The notes under the pieces were generated by a model that worked only from the letters and a program-made list of their open reading frames with translations, ran no database searches and was not told the DNA's origin. The position numbers and the translations under genes were made by a program. 59,227 bases of DNA. Source: Caulobacter sp. (GTDB taxonomy: Bacteria > Pseudomonadota > Alphaproteobacteria > Caulobacterales > Caulobacteraceae). The stretch is taken from the NCBI GenBank assembly GCA_030683005.1, contig JAUXMY010000034.1, forward strand, positions 1 to 59,227, given 5' to 3'. Shown here in pieces: positions 1-9,968 of the stretch (the stretch's first letter is position 1; each line of letters begins with the position of its first letter).

Positions 1-933
1 CATCACCGACAGCGCCTCGGCCACAAACAGGCCGCCAACGATGGCCAGCACGATCTCGTGCTTGGTGGCCACGGCCACAGCGCCGAGCGCGCCGCCCAGG
101 GCCAGCGAGCCGGTGTCGCCCATGAAGATCTTGGCCGGCGGGGCGTTGTACCAGAGGAAGCCCAGTCCGGCGCCGATGATGGCCCCGCAGAAGACGGCGA
201 TCTCGCCGGTGCCTGGCACAAAGTGGACCTGCAGATACTGGGCGAAATTGTAGTTGCCGACCAGGTAGGCGATCAGGCCGAATGTGGCGGCTGCGATCAT
301 CACCGGCACGATGGCCAGGCCGTCGAGGCCGTCGGTCAGGTTCACCGCGTTCGAGGCGCCGATGATCACAAAGGCGCCGAAGGCGACGTAGAACCAGCCC
401 AGGTCCAGCAGCAGGCGCTTGAAGATCGGGAAGGCGACCGAGGTGCTGAGCTGCGGCGTGTCGGGCGAGACCTGGCCGAACATCACCAGGAGGGTCACGG
501 CGGCGACCGCCACCAGCGCCTGGATCCCCAGCTTCACGCGGCCCGAGACCCCGGCTGTGGTCTGTTTGGTCACCTTGTCATAGTCGTCCATGAAGCCCAG
601 CACGCCGAAGGCCAGGGTGACCATCAGCACGACCCAGACATAGACGTTGCTCAGGTCGGCCCAGAGCAGCGTTCCGCCGACCATCCCGGCCAGGATCATC
701 AGCCCGCCCATGGTCGGGGTGCCGGCCTTTTCGAGCACGTGGCGCTCGATGCCTTCCTTGCGGATCGGCTGGCCCTTGCCTTGACGAGCCCGCATCCAGG
801 CGATGAAGCGCGATCCCATCGCCACGGCGATGATGAAGCCTGTCGCCGTCGCCATGAACGTCCGGAACGTAAGATATTTCAAGAGGTTGAGGACCGGGAG
901 CGCGTCCCGCATCTCGGATAGCAGGTACAGCAT
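1..933 (-). CDS. mraY: Phospho-MurNAc-pentapeptide transferase MraY (3' end beyond window)
   Basis: MraY transfers phospho-MurNAc-pentapeptide from UDP to undecaprenyl phosphate, making lipid I at the inner membrane. Translation from ATG at 933 gives [20 protein letters not shown], then hydrophobic segments, the conserved PTMGGLMIL stretch and a GFMDDYDK aspartate motif typical of MraY. Later [10 protein letters not shown] and [14 protein letters not shown] are further hallmark motifs. 311 codons are present of roughly 370 usual, so only the C-terminal part is missing. Its ATG overlaps the murF stop by one base (TGATG), implying translational coupling as the last visible gene of the dcw operon. 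Confidence 0.97.
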   Translation of the reverse strand, partial: MLYLLSEMRDALPVLNLLKYLTFRTFMATATGFIIAVAMGSRFIAWMRARQGKGQPIRKEGIERHVLEKAGTPTMGGLMILAGMVGGTLLWADLSNVYVWVVLMVTLAFGVLGFMDDYDKVTKQTTAGVSGRVKLGIQALVAVAAVTLLVMFGQVSPDTPQLSTSVAFPIFKRLLLDLGWFYVAFGAFVIIGASNAVNLTDGLDGLAIVPVMIAAATFGLIAYLVGNYNFAQYLQVHFVPGTGEIAVFCGAIIGAGLGFLWYNAPPAKIFMGDTGSLALGGALGAVAVATKHEIVLAIVGGLFVAEALSVM

Positions 934-2324
934 CAGGCCTTGTCCCCCCCATGGCCGACTGACGCCAGGGCGGCCGCGATGACGCTGGCCCGGCTTCCGT
1001 TCGATCCCTTGACCATCACCAGATCGCCCGGCTGAACAGCCTCGACGATCCGCAGCGCAAGCTCGGCCGCCGAGTCCGCGTAGCCGCCCTGCCGAGTCGG
1101 CGGAAGGGCGTCCCAGAGCGATTTCATCAGCGGCCCGGCGCAGAAGACCAGGTCGATGCCGGCCGCATTGATCGGCGCGGCCAGTCCGGCATGGAACTCG
1201 GCGCCCTGGCCGCCCAGTTCCAGCATGTCTGTCAGCGCGACGATCCGCCGCCCCGTGGCCTTGCGGACGCCCAGGGTGCGGAAGGCGGCGTTCATCGAGA
1301 TCGGATTGGCGTTGTAGCTCTCGTCGATCAGGGTGAAGGCGCCGCCGGCGATGGCGACGGTCTTCTCCGCGCCCCGTCCGGCAAGAGGCGCGAAGCCGGC
1401 CAGGCCGGCCAGCGCCGTCTCGCGGGAAACATCCATGGCCTCGACCGTCAGCAGCACACAGAGACTGTTCAAGCCCCAGTGCAATCCAGTCTGCAGCAGC
1501 GGGAACGCCAGCGCCTCGCCATCGATCACCGCATGGACCGTGGCGCGCTCATCGCCGGCGACAAAGTCGACGAGACGGGCGTCGACGCCCTCGCCGGAGC
1601 CGAACGACCGCACGGTGGCGCCGACCTTCAGCGCCTCGGCCTTCAGCAGGTCGAACCAGGCGTTGTCGGCGTTCAGCACCGCGACACCGCCCGGCTCGAG
1701 ACCGGCGAAGATCTCGGCCTTGGCCTTCGCCACGCCCGCCTCGCCGTCGGGGAAATTCTCGATATGGACCGGCCCGACGGTGGTGATGGCCACCACATGG
1801 GGCGCCACGAATCGCGACAGCGGCGTGATCTCATCGGCGTGGTTCATGCCGATTTCGAAGACGGCGCGCTCGGTGTCGCGCGGCATCCGGGCCAGGGTCA
1901 GCGGGACGCCGATGTGGTTGTTGTAGGACTTGACCGACGAGTGCCAGCGGCCGGCCGGCGCAAGGCAGGCGGCGATGGCCTGGGTGACGCTGGTCTTGCC
2001 GACCGAACCGGTGATCGCGGCGCGCTTGCCGTCATTGCGTTCGCGGGCGGCGACGCCGAGCCTCTCCAGCGCCGTGAAGGTGTCTTCGACGAGGATGTGC
2101 GGGCCGTCGACCGGCTTGCTCGCGAGGATCGCCGTCGCGCCGGAGGACAGCGCCCCGGCGGCGAACTCATGACCGTCCCGGACCCCGGCCAGGGCGACGA
2201 AGAGGTCGCCGACGGCGATGTCGCGGCTGTCGATCGAGACGCCGCCGACGATGAACGGACCGCCGACAACCTTGCCGCCGGTGGCGCCGGCCAACTCATC
2301 CGATGTCCAGAGGGCGTCAGACAT
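933..2324 (-). CDS. murF: UDP-MurNAc-tripeptide D-alanyl-D-alanine ligase MurF
   Basis: MurF adds D-Ala-D-Ala to UDP-MurNAc-tripeptide in the cytoplasm, using ATP. The 463-residue protein begins [17 protein letters not shown] and has the Mur-ligase ATP-binding loop [12 protein letters not shown], then the central Mur motif in [13 protein letters not shown], and ends with a ligase C-terminal domain containing DESYNANP, a MurF signature. The ATG at 2324 overlaps the 3' end of murE by 8 bases. A longer in-frame extension to 2411 is possible but would run deep into murE and has no family support. It lies between murE and mraY as in other dcw clusters. Confidence 0.96.
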   Translation of the reverse strand: MSDALWTSDELAGATGGKVVGGPFIVGGVSIDSRDIAVGDLFVALAGVRDGHEFAAGALSSGATAILASKPVDGPHILVEDTFTALERLGVAARERNDGKRAAITGSVGKTSVTQAIAACLAPAGRWHSSVKSYNNHIGVPLTLARMPRDTERAVFEIGMNHADEITPLSRFVAPHVVAITTVGPVHIENFPDGEAGVAKAKAEIFAGLEPGGVAVLNADNAWFDLLKAEALKVGATVRSFGSGEGVDARLVDFVAGDERATVHAVIDGEALAFPLLQTGLHWGLNSLCVLLTVEAMDVSRETALAGLAGFAPLAGRGAEKTVAIAGGAFTLIDESYNANPISMNAAFRTLGVRKATGRRIVALTDMLELGGQGAEFHAGLAAPINAAGIDLVFCAGPLMKSLWDALPPTRQGGYADSAAELALRIVEAVQPGDLVMVKGSNGSRASVIAAALASVGHGGDKA

Positions 2325-3774
2325 GGGCGGCCTCCAGCCCGAGGGCGGCGGCGGTCTCGACGACGTCGTCGAACGGGTGGGTGACGCCGGCGATGGTCTG
2401 ACCCTGCTCATGGCCCTTGCCGGCCACGACGAGCACGTCGCCGGCCGTCAGCATGGCCACGCCGGCGCGGATGGCTTCACGGCGGCCGCCGATGTTGAGC
2501 GCGTTCGGCGCGCCGGCCTGGACCTCGGCCCGGATGGCGGCGGGGTCTTCGGAGCGCGGATTGTCGTCGGCGATGATGGCCACGTCGGCCAACCGCGCGG
2601 CGATCTCGCCCATCAGCGGCCGTTTGGTGCGGTCGCGGTCGCCGCCGGCGCCGAAGACGACCAGCAGGCGCCCCTCCGCATGCGGACGAAGCGCCATGAG
2701 CACCGTCTCCAGGCCGTCAGGTGTGTGGGCGTAGTCGACATAGGCCTCGCCCCCGCCTTCCCGGGCGCCGACGCGCTGCAGGCGGCCAGGGGCGCCCTTC
2801 AGGTGCTCCAGCGCGGCGAACACGTCGGCGGGCGCCTCGCCGGCGGCGATGCAGAGGCCGGCGGCGACCAGGGCATTGTCGGCCTGGAAGGCGCCGGCCA
2901 GCGGCAGTTGGACGGTCGTGGTCGTCCCGGCATGCGACAGCGTCAGCCGCTGCCCGTCGGAGGCCAGGACACGATCGACCACGCGAATGCCGTCACCCGC
3001 CGATCCGGTCGACAGCACCGTCTGGCCGGCGACGACCGCGGCGGCGGCGAACACCGGATACTGGTCGCTGTCTGCATTGAGCACGGCGGTCGCGCCACGG
3101 GGCAGCAGGGTCTCGAACAGGCGCAGCTTGGCGGCCCGGTAGACGCCCATGGTGCCGTGGTAGTCGAGATGGTCCTGGGTCAGGTTCAGGAAACCCGCCG
3201 CCGTCAGCTTCACGCCGTCCAGGCGGCGCTGGTCAACGCCGTGCGAAGAGGCTTCCAACGCCAGATGGGTGACGCCCTCGCCGGCCATGCGCGCCAGCAG
3301 CTCGGCGACGTCGGCGGCGTCCGGCGTCGTCAGGCCCGGCGGCGTGATCTGGCGGTCGGGCTGGCCCGGCGCGGACACCGTGACGCCCAGGGTGCCCATG
3401 CTGGCGGCCGTGTGGCCCAGCCGGGCGAAGATCTGTCGACAGAAGGTGGCCACCGACGTCTTGCCGTTCGTGCCGGTAACCGCCACGCAGGTCGCCGGCT
3501 GGGCGCCCCAGAAGGCGGCGGCGGCCAAGGCGTAGGCGCGACGCGGGTCGGCGGCGTGAACCACCGGGACCGCAAGGCCCCTCACGTCCTCAGGCGCCAG
3601 CACCGCGGCGGCGCCGGCGTCGATGGCTGCAGGGATGAACTTGCGGCCATCGACCGTGGACCCTGGAAGGGCCGCGAACAGGAATCCGGGCCGGACCTTG
3701 CGGCTGTCGGCCGTGACGCCGGTGATCTCCGGATCACCTGTCGGCGCATCGGTGACCAGCGACGACAGGCGCAT
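2317..3774 (-). CDS. murE: UDP-MurNAc-tripeptide synthetase MurE (meso-DAP adding)
   Basis: MurE adds the third residue to UDP-MurNAc-L-Ala-D-Glu. The protein has the N-terminal uridine-binding region (TADSRKVRPGFLFAALPG), the P-loop TGTNGKTSVATFC, and DDNPRSEDP, the motif that marks meso-diaminopimelate specificity, as expected in a Gram-negative. Length is about 485 residues, normal for the family. Two starts are adjacent: ATG at 3774 (one-base TGATG overlap with ftsI) and GTG at 3777 (four-base overlap); I chose the ATG. It sits between ftsI and murF in the same tightly coupled operon. Confidence 0.96.
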   Translation of the reverse strand: MRLSSLVTDAPTGDPEITGVTADSRKVRPGFLFAALPGSTVDGRKFIPAAIDAGAAAVLAPEDVRGLAVPVVHAADPRRAYALAAAAFWGAQPATCVAVTGTNGKTSVATFCRQIFARLGHTAASMGTLGVTVSAPGQPDRQITPPGLTTPDAADVAELLARMAGEGVTHLALEASSHGVDQRRLDGVKLTAAGFLNLTQDHLDYHGTMGVYRAAKLRLFETLLPRGATAVLNADSDQYPVFAAAAVVAGQTVLSTGSAGDGIRVVDRVLASDGQRLTLSHAGTTTTVQLPLAGAFQADNALVAAGLCIAAGEAPADVFAALEHLKGAPGRLQRVGAREGGGEAYVDYAHTPDGLETVLMALRPHAEGRLLVVFGAGGDRDRTKRPLMGEIAARLADVAIIADDNPRSEDPAAIRAEVQAGAPNALNIGGRREAIRAGVAMLTAGDVLVVAGKGHEQGQTIAGVTHPFDDVVETAAALGLEAAHV

Positions 3775-5528
3775 CACAGGCCTCCCGCGGGCTGGGCGAC
3801 CCGGGCCGTAGCCACATAGGTGGGTGTGGTCGGCAAGGAGGGTTCCGGCGGGCGACGCCTGACGCCCAGGAACGGCGCGACCCGGTCGACGATCTTGCCC
3901 ACGGCCGGCGCCGCGACCCAGCCGCCGGTGCGGATGCCGCCCTGCGGCTCGTCCATCAGGATCAGCACGAAATAGCGCTCAGCGTCGGCCGGGCCGTCGG
4001 TCGGAAACACGGCGGCGAAGGAGCCGACCTGCTTGTAGCGGCTGTAGGCGCGAATCCCAGGATCGTACTTCTCGCCGGTGCCGGTCTTGCCGCCGACCAT
4101 CAGGCCCGGCGCGTCGGCCTTGCGGCCGGTGCCCTCGACGACATTGCCGCGCATGATCTGGAGCATCGACAGGGTGGTCGTCTCCGACATCACCCGCGGG
4201 CCGTCCGGACGCTTGCCGGCCTCCATCTTGCGAATGGTGAGCGGAACGAGTTTGCCGCCGTTCAGGACGGCGCCCATCGCCTGGGCGAGGGCCAGAGGGG
4301 AGACGTTGATGCCGTGACCGAAGGAGACGCTGGCCATGTCGTCGTCATCCCACTTCTTCGGAGTGAGGGGGCGGGTGGACTCGAGCAGCTCGACCTGGGC
4401 CCTCTTCGTCAGTCCCAGCGCCTCGAAGTAGCGGGCCATGCGATCGGCGCCGACGGCAAAGGCCAGCTTGGCGGTGCCGATGTTGGAGGAGTGATTGAAC
4501 ACCTCGCGCAGGGTCAGGATGCGGTTGGTGCCGTGGAAGTCCTGGATGGTGCGGTAGCCCATCTTCAGCGGCGTGCGGGCATCGAAGGTCGAATCCGGCG
4601 TCGCCACCTGGGTGTCGAGGCCGATCGCCACCGTGAACGCCTTGAAGGTCGAGCCCATTTCGAACACCGAGGCGGCGGCGCGGTTGCGCAACTGCTCGGA
4701 GCTGGCGCGGCCCGGGTGATTGGGATCGAAGTCCGGCCAGCTGGCCATGCCGAGGATTTCCCCGGTCTGGACGTTGGTGATGACACCGACCGCGCCCTTG
4801 GGCTGGTACTGGGCTGCGGCCAGCGCCAACTCCTCCTCCAGCGCCGCCTGGACGCGAACGTCGATGGACAGCGCTACGGGTTTGCCCTCCGCCCCGGCCT
4901 TGAGGATGTCCTCGCGCAGGGCCTTCTCGGCGCCGGCCACGGGCTCGCCGCCCTTCTCGTCATAGCCGATCAGGTGCGCGGCGAGGGAGCCCAGGGGATA
5001 GACCCGCCGCTGCTCGGGGTCGAAGACCACGCCGGCGAGACCAAGGTCGTGGATCCGGGCCTTCTCGCCAGGCGTCAGGCCGCGCAGCACCACACCTCGC
5101 CTCTCGGCCGCGAGCGCCCGGTCAACCTGCGCGGGCTTCAGTCGCGGCAGCGCCTTGAGCAGCGCCGTACGCACCTCCTGCCGGGACCAGACCTCGCGGG
5201 TGTCGACCGACAGGGTGTAGTGGGGAAGGTTGGCGGCGAGCAGCCGGCCCTCGCGGTCGACCAGATCGGCCCGCTCCGGCGCGCCGGCGTAGGCGCGACC
5301 GCCCTTGCCGGCGTCTGACAGAGTGGCTGACCAGACCGCGCCGCCGGCCATCACCAGAAAGCCGACCGAAAAGATGGCCGCGACGACCAGAATGCGGATG
5401 CGGGTGTCGTTCTCGGCACGGCCGTCGGCATGGGCCCGCTCGAAGGCATGCTCAACGCGCCAGACACGCTCGATGATCCAGCGCCAGACCAGCGGATAGC
5501 GATGCGGCGTCAGATCCGGGAGACTCAT
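3774..5528 (-). CDS. ftsI: Septal peptidoglycan transpeptidase FtsI (PBP3)
   Basis: FtsI crosslinks septal peptidoglycan as a class B penicillin-binding protein. The 584-residue product has a cytoplasmic N-terminus, one membrane anchor at about 44-66, a PBP dimerisation domain, and the transpeptidase motifs in order: GSTFK with catalytic Ser near residue 293, SSN near 347, and GGKTGTGEK near 480. The stop overlaps the murE start and the ATG at 5528 overlaps the ftsL stop by four bases (ATGA). The distance between motifs matches FtsI; the separate mrdA homologue at 28556 takes the PBP2 role. Confidence 0.96.
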   Translation of the reverse strand: MSLPDLTPHRYPLVWRWIIERVWRVEHAFERAHADGRAENDTRIRILVVAAIFSVGFLVMAGGAVWSATLSDAGKGGRAYAGAPERADLVDREGRLLAANLPHYTLSVDTREVWSRQEVRTALLKALPRLKPAQVDRALAAERRGVVLRGLTPGEKARIHDLGLAGVVFDPEQRRVYPLGSLAAHLIGYDEKGGEPVAGAEKALREDILKAGAEGKPVALSIDVRVQAALEEELALAAAQYQPKGAVGVITNVQTGEILGMASWPDFDPNHPGRASSEQLRNRAAASVFEMGSTFKAFTVAIGLDTQVATPDSTFDARTPLKMGYRTIQDFHGTNRILTLREVFNHSSNIGTAKLAFAVGADRMARYFEALGLTKRAQVELLESTRPLTPKKWDDDDMASVSFGHGINVSPLALAQAMGAVLNGGKLVPLTIRKMEAGKRPDGPRVMSETTTLSMLQIMRGNVVEGTGRKADAPGLMVGGKTGTGEKYDPGIRAYSRYKQVGSFAAVFPTDGPADAERYFVLILMDEPQGGIRTGGWVAAPAVGKIVDRVAPFLGVRRRPPEPSLPTTPTYVATARVAQPAGGL

Positions 5529-5950
5529 GGCGTCTCCCCGGTAGGCGTCTCCGAAGGGGCCTCGGCCTCGATTGAGGGAGCAACCGGTTCGGTGCTGGCC
5601 TGGATCGGCGCGACCGGCGCCGCCGCGCCCGGACGCCGGAGCGAGGCGGCGTGGAGGTCGTCGACGGTGGTTTCCTGCCGGATGGTCACCGGGGCCATGG
5701 CGAGGTAGGCGCGCGACAGCCGCTCCAGGCGCTCGGGCTGCTCCAGGTGGGCGACCTCGGCCTGCAGGACGCGGATCTGGCGACCCTCGTCGCGGATCGC
5801 GCGCTCCGTGCGAACGATCTCCGTCCGCTCCTTGCCGGCGAAGGTCTTGGCCAGGTTCACGCCGACGGCCAGGACCACCAGCATGGAGGTCAACAGCACG
5901 TTGATCGTGCGGAACCCCCGGGTGCGGTGGGTGAAGATGACCGAGATCAT
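5525..5950 (-). CDS. ftsL: Cell division protein FtsL
   Basis: The 141-residue protein has a short basic N-terminus, one membrane segment ([20 protein letters not shown]), and a periplasmic coiled-coil-like stretch ([20 protein letters not shown] and following) ending in an acidic, Ala/Pro-rich tail. This bitopic layout, and its place between rsmH and ftsI with four-base overlaps at both ends, identify it as FtsL, which joins FtsB and FtsQ in activating septal synthesis. Sequence conservation in this family is low, so the call leans on topology and synteny. The Pro/Glu-rich C-tail is longer than in E. coli FtsL. Confidence 0.88.
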   Translation of the reverse strand: MISVIFTHRTRGFRTINVLLTSMLVVLAVGVNLAKTFAGKERTEIVRTERAIRDEGRQIRVLQAEVAHLEQPERLERLSRAYLAMAPVTIRQETTVDDLHAASLRRPGAAAPVAPIQASTEPVAPSIEAEAPSETPTGETP

Positions 5951-6885
5951 GCCGCGGCCCTCCAGGCGGGGGCGTCGGTGCGCACGCCCGCGCGCAGCTT
6001 GGCCGACCGGGCCCGCGGGTTGGCGGCGATCTCGGCGTCGGAGGGGTCGCGATGGCCCTTGAAGATCATCTCGAAGGTCGGGGGCGGACCGTCGGCGACC
6101 GGCGGGGCGTGGCGCGAACCGCCGGGCAGGCGGCCGGCCCGCTCGGCGAAGAAGGCTTTCACGATGCGGTCTTCGAGAGAGTGGAAGGTGACGACGGCGA
6201 GACGCCCGCCGCTCTTCAGGATTCGCTCGGCGGCGGCAAGGCCCTGCTCCAGTTCGGAGAGCTCCTCGTTCACCGCGATGCGCAGCGCCTGGAACACCTT
6301 TGTCGCGGGATGCACCTTGGCGCCGCGGCGGCCGCCCAGGGCCATCTCGACCACTTCGGCGAGGTCCAGGGTGCGCTCGAACGGCCGCTCGGCGCGGCGG
6401 CGGACCAGGAACGAGGCCACACGCCGGCTCTCCCGCTCCTCGCCGTAGACGTAGAAGATGCGGGCCAGCTCGGCCTGCTCGGCGGTGTTGACGATATCGG
6501 CGGCGCTGGGGACGTCGCCGCCCATGCGCATGTCCAGCGGACCATCGCGCATGAAGGAGAAGCCGCGCTCGGCCTCGTCGATCTGCATGGACGACACGCC
6601 GATGTCGAGGGCGACGCCGTCAACGCTGCCCGGCGCGAAATGGTCGCCCATCTCCGAGAAGCGCGCCTCGATCAGGCGAAAGCGGCCGGTCGCCTCCAGC
6701 GGCGCGGCGAAGCGGCGGGCGGTCGGGTCGCGATCGAAGGCCGCGACCGTGGCCCCGGCGTCCAGGAAGGCGCGGCTGTAGCCGCCTGCTCCGAAGGTGC
6801 CGTCGACGATGGTTTCGCCGGACTTCGGCGCCAGGGCCTCGACGACCTCGCCGAGCAGGACGGAGACGTGCGGCGCCTCAGTCAT
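5947..6885 (-). CDS. rsmH: 16S rRNA m4C1402 methyltransferase RsmH (MraW)
   Basis: RsmH methylates N4 of C1402 of 16S rRNA using S-adenosylmethionine. The 312-residue protein starts [18 protein letters not shown] and carries the SAM-binding [14 protein letters not shown] motif, the family stretch [19 protein letters not shown], and near the C-terminus [12 protein letters not shown], all diagnostic of MraW. Length is normal. The ATG at 6885 overlaps the mraZ stop (ATGA), and the stop overlaps ftsL. It is the second gene of the dcw operon. Confidence 0.97.
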   Translation of the reverse strand: MTEAPHVSVLLGEVVEALAPKSGETIVDGTFGAGGYSRAFLDAGATVAAFDRDPTARRFAAPLEATGRFRLIEARFSEMGDHFAPGSVDGVALDIGVSSMQIDEAERGFSFMRDGPLDMRMGGDVPSAADIVNTAEQAELARIFYVYGEERESRRVASFLVRRRAERPFERTLDLAEVVEMALGGRRGAKVHPATKVFQALRIAVNEELSELEQGLAAAERILKSGGRLAVVTFHSLEDRIVKAFFAERAGRLPGGSRHAPPVADGPPPTFEMIFKGHRDPSDAEIAANPRARSAKLRAGVRTDAPAWRAAA

Positions 6886-7355
6886 CCGGCGGCTCCGGAC
6901 AGACGGGCGCGCTGGGCCATGCGCAGGTCGGCCAGGCCGGACTTCGCCGCCTCGCGCGCGGCGGCGCGGTGGGCCTGAAAGGCCCCGCGCGGCCAGACCT
7001 GGAAGCGGTCGCCCATGCCGACCACGGCGATCCAGTCGCCGGCGGTGATGTCAAACATGTCGCAGAGCGCCGGCGGCAGGGTGATGCGGCCGGCCTCGTC
7101 GAAGGAGAGCTTCGCCATGCCGCCGTAGACGCTGGTCTCCAGCGCCGAGCGCAGGGGGTCGCCGAACGGCAGCTCCTCGATCAGGCCGGCGTAACGGTCG
7201 AACAAGGCTTTGCCGCCACCCTCGAGGCAGTCGGCTTCAATGGATGGAAAGCAGAAGACGCCCTCAAAGGGCTGACCGACGGCGGCGCGAAATTCATGCG
7301 GCACAACGATGCGCCGCTTGCTGTCGAGCTGCTTCTCGAAGGTCGAGAGGAACAC
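6882..7355 (-). CDS. mraZ: Transcriptional regulator MraZ
   Basis: MraZ is a DNA-binding protein with two SpoVT/AbrB-like beta domains that represses its own dcw operon. The 157-residue product begins (from GTG at 7355) with [21 protein letters not shown], a hallmark N-terminus, and repeats the fold in the second half ([19 protein letters not shown]). It is the first gene of the cluster. Upstream, three TGGG boxes at 10-base spacing form a likely self-binding site. The GTG start is unusual but the conserved N-terminus leaves no room for another. Confidence 0.95.
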   Translation of the reverse strand: MFLSTFEKQLDSKRRIVVPHEFRAAVGQPFEGVFCFPSIEADCLEGGGKALFDRYAGLIEELPFGDPLRSALETSVYGGMAKLSFDEAGRITLPPALCDMFDITAGDWIAVVGMGDRFQVWPRGAFQAHRAAAREAAKSGLADLRMAQRARLSGAAG

Positions 7356-7405
7356 TAGCCCCAGTCCCCTGCCCCTAGTTCGCCGACCCCTTCGGCGACA
7401 GAAAC

Positions 7406-7430
7406 TGGGTTAACATGGGATCATGTGGGA
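7406..7430 (+). promoter_or_regulatory. Three TGGG boxes upstream of mraZ (candidate MraZ operator)
   Basis: TGGGT (7406-7410), TGGGA (7416-7420) and TGGGA (7426-7430) repeat at an exact 10-base period, about 50-75 bases before the mraZ start. MraZ is known to bind TGGGN repeats separated by five bases upstream of its own gene. The repeats read TGGG on the strand opposite to mraZ. The match in spacing and number is direct observation; binding is inference. Confidence 0.7.
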
Positions 7431-7562
7431 TGCAATGACACCAAGTTGTCGTTTCTTCACGAAAACAACAATGTCGCAGGCCGCAAGCATTGGCGCACCT
7501 GATCACTCCACAGAACATACATGGAACGTGTTAAGTATTGCGGGGATAACCGCCGCGCCTCG

Positions 7563-7714
7563 TCCTCCCCAGCTTGCTGGGGAGGGGGACCGCCGGAGGC
7601 GGTGGAGGGGAGATGCCGCGTGGTGACTCCTTCAACCGCCGTGGAATGAGTCGGTGCGCCGACTCCCCTCCACCACGCTTCGCGTGGTCCCCCTCCCCGG
7701 CGGAGCCGGGGAGG
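7563..7714. repeat. Paired intergenic palindromic repeat (copy 1 7563-7613, inverted copy 2 7662-7714)
   Basis: Two inverted copies of a GC-rich unit built of a CTCCCC...GGGGAG hairpin followed by GGGGGACC and a GGTGGAGGGGA tract face each other. A closely related pair lies at 47813-47990, so this is a dispersed REP/BIME-like family. It lies between the 3' end of rnpB and the mraZ regulatory region. The rest of 7431-7730 shows no gene. Confidence 0.75.
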
Positions 7715-7730
7715 ATTGGGCGGAACGAGC

Positions 7731-8115
7731 GGATCAGACGGCCTGTAAGCCGGGTTCTGTGACGCGCCCGAAGACGCGCGACGATCATTCCTCTGGACCG
7801 GCCATTGCTGACCGGTTCTCGCGACCAACCCGGACGCCTCGGGCCGGCGACGGCCCTGCCCCTCGCGGGGCGCGGAATCCCTATTCGGTCTTGCTCCAGG
7901 CGGGGCTTGCCATGCCGTCCCTGTCACCAGGTCCGCGGTGGGCTCTTACCCCACCCTTTCACCCTTCCCGCCGCCGCAGCGGAGGAGGTTTGCTTTCTGT
8001 GGCGCTGTCCCTCGGGTCACCCCGGGCGGGCGTTACCCGCCGCCTTGTCGCCGTGGAGCCCGGACTTTCCTCGACCCCCGAAGGAACCGCGATCGCCCGG
8101 CCGTCTGATCCGGGC
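7731..8115 (-). ncRNA. rnpB: RNase P RNA, type A
   Basis: Reading the minus strand, the conserved 5' core GAGGAAAGTCCGGGCTCC (around 8055-8072), the central GACAGGGACGGCATGG-like region, the AGGAATGATCG segment and the 3' ACAGAACCCGGCTTACAGG core appear in the correct order and spacing for bacterial RNase P RNA. The ends (GGATCAGACGG and its complement) pair as helix P1. Size near 385 nt is normal. RNase P removes 5' leaders from pre-tRNAs. Ends are estimated from the P1 helix. Confidence 0.95.
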
Positions 8116-8154
8116 CGGTATGTGAGGGTTGGGGGACGGAAGGTCAATGCGTGG

Positions 8155-8246
8155 TTCGACACGCGCCTTCGGCGCTGCTCACCATGACGTGTGAGAATGG
8201 CCTACTGACCACGTCATCCTGAGCAGCCGCGCAGCGGCGTGTCGAA
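8155..8246. repeat. Inverted repeat, REP-like (arms 8155-8190 and 8211-8246)
   Basis: A 36-base arm beginning TTCGACACGCGCC and ending ATGACGT is matched by an inverted arm ending GGCGTGTCGAA, with a few mismatches and a 20-base centre. It lies between the rnpB 5' end and the 3' end of the amidase gene, so it would fold in the amidase mRNA tail and could act as a transcript end. No gene is seen in this spacer. Confidence 0.7.
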
Positions 8247-8257
8247 GGACGCAATGC

Positions 8258-8980
8258 CTACGCAGCCCTTAGCACCGCCATCAGCGTCGCCCGCGTCAGG
8301 CCGTCGGCCACGCCGTCCCATCGGGTCTGGACCCAGTGGCGCTGGAAGGCGCTGACGATCTCGCGGGTGGACTGGTCGAACCGGCCCGAGGGGGCGCAGT
8401 CGTAGCCGAGCCGCGTCAGCCCGGCCTGCAGCGCGAAGACGCCGACGCCCTCGGCGCCTTCGACAAGCGGATCGCCCGGCGCGGGATCGGCCTCGGCCCA
8501 GATCCCGTGACCGGCCTGCGCCAGCTGCTTCCACGGAAACAGCTCGCCCGGATCGATCTTGCGGGCCGGCGCGACGTCGGAGTGGCCGAGGATGCGGTTG
8601 TCGTCGATCTGCCAGCGCGACCGGATGTCTGCGACCAGCGTGATCACCGCGTCGATCTGCGCCTGCGGGAACGGGCGGTAGCCGAACTCGTGGCCGGGGT
8701 TGACGATCTCGATGCCGATCGAGGCGTGATTGACCCCCTCCTCGCCCTTCCAGAACGAGCGGCCGGCGTGCCAGGCGCGGCGCTCTTCGGGCACGAGCCG
8801 GAAGATGCGGCCATCCTCCTCGACCAGGTAGTGGGACGAGACCCTGGCCTCGGGATCACGGAGGCGCGCGAGCGCCGCCTCGCCGGTTTCCATGCCGGTG
8901 TAGTGGAGCACCAGCATATCCGGGACCTTGGTCCGGACATCGAAGTTGGGCGACGGCGCCTCGATGACATCGAGGGTCAT
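8258..8980 (-). CDS. N-acetylmuramoyl-L-alanine amidase, AmpD type, with PG-binding domain
   Basis: The 240-residue protein has an amidase_2 (AmpD/PGRP-like) zinc domain: LVLHYTGM contains the first His ligand, ASIGIEIVNPGHEF follows, and ILGHSDVAPARKIDPG contains the later His ligand and the catalytic region. Residues about 170-240 resemble a peptidoglycan-binding domain (LQAGLTRLGYDCAPSGRFD). There is no clear signal peptide, which fits a cytoplasmic AmpD acting on recycled anhydromuropeptides. The start overlaps the upstream EamA gene by four bases (ATGA). An AmiD-like role cannot be excluded. Confidence 0.88.
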   Translation of the reverse strand: MTLDVIEAPSPNFDVRTKVPDMLVLHYTGMETGEAALARLRDPEARVSSHYLVEEDGRIFRLVPEERRAWHAGRSFWKGEEGVNHASIGIEIVNPGHEFGYRPFPQAQIDAVITLVADIRSRWQIDDNRILGHSDVAPARKIDPGELFPWKQLAQAGHGIWAEADPAPGDPLVEGAEGVGVFALQAGLTRLGYDCAPSGRFDQSTREIVSAFQRHWVQTRWDGVADGLTRATLMAVLRAA

Positions 8981-9870
8981 TGCGAGCGGTTCCGGATGGC
9001 CATGAGCAGGGGCATCACGCGGTTGGGCCTCAGGGCGATGATCAGCACCCCCAGTAGCGCAAGGCCGGCCCCGATGGCCATCCGGCCGTCGAAATGGTCG
9101 TTGGTGATCAGCACGCCCATGATGATCGTGAACAGCGGCGTCATCAGCGTCAGCGGCGAAATCAGCGTCGCCTCATACTTCTGGATCAGGCTGTAATAGA
9201 AGGTGTGGCCCAGCACCGAGACGATGACGGCCGAGAACACCACCGCCGCCAGGAAGCCCCAGCCGGCGTCGATAGCCAAGGGCCACTGATTCTGTTCGGT
9301 GAACGCACTCAGCACCGCCAGCGGCCAGAAGGACGAAAAGCCGACCCAGGCCTGGAACTGCAAGGGCTTGATGCCCTCCATCTGCTTCATCATCACCGCG
9401 CCCAGCGAGCCGGCGAAGGCGGCGGCGGCGACCAGCCACAGGCCGAAGGACATGCTCATGCCGGTCGGATGCCACATGACGACCACGGCGCCGGCCAGGG
9501 TCAGGGCCATGCCCAGGCCGCGCCGCCAGCGCACCTTCTCGCCCAGCATGAACATCGACAGCACCGTGGTGATCGGCACGCCCAGCTGGATGACGATCGA
9601 CGCGGCCGAGGGGCTGGCGGTCTTGAAGCCGATGAACAGCAGCGCGAAGTTGCCGGCCCCCATCAGCATGGCGACGGTGATGATCCGCCAGGTCGGACGC
9701 GGGGCCGGCAGCAGCCACGGCAGGGTGCACAGCGCCACCAGCGCGAACCGCACTGTCGCGTAGAACAGCGGCGGCACGTCCCACTCGGCGACCACGATCT
9801 TGCTGACGATGTTGTTGGACGCCCAGACCACGCAGACGAACAGGAGGATGCCGAAGTCTCGAAGAGCCAT
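8977..9870 (-). CDS. EamA/DMT-family transporter
   Basis: A 297-residue integral membrane protein with about ten hydrophobic segments arranged as two EamA repeats. The N-terminus LLFVCVVWASNNIVSKIVV and the internal PSAASIVIQLGVPITTVLSM are typical of the drug/metabolite transporter superfamily (RhaT/PecM-like). The substrate cannot be read from sequence. It overlaps the AmpD-type amidase gene by four bases, so the two are cotranscribed, although a link to muropeptide recycling is only suggested by position. Two other EamA proteins (20787 and 33400) occur in the window. Confidence 0.85.
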   Translation of the reverse strand: MALRDFGILLFVCVVWASNNIVSKIVVAEWDVPPLFYATVRFALVALCTLPWLLPAPRPTWRIITVAMLMGAGNFALLFIGFKTASPSAASIVIQLGVPITTVLSMFMLGEKVRWRRGLGMALTLAGAVVVMWHPTGMSMSFGLWLVAAAAFAGSLGAVMMKQMEGIKPLQFQAWVGFSSFWPLAVLSAFTEQNQWPLAIDAGWGFLAAVVFSAVIVSVLGHTFYYSLIQKYEATLISPLTLMTPLFTIIMGVLITNDHFDGRMAIGAGLALLGVLIIALRPNRVMPLLMAIRNRSQ

Positions 9871-9968
9871 TCCCGGGGTCTAGCCGCGTTTCGTGACGGA
9901 AGGCGACACAGATATCCTGCGCGCCCTGTGAGTCAGGGCGACCGGGATGTCGAACGCCGCCTTGCCCA

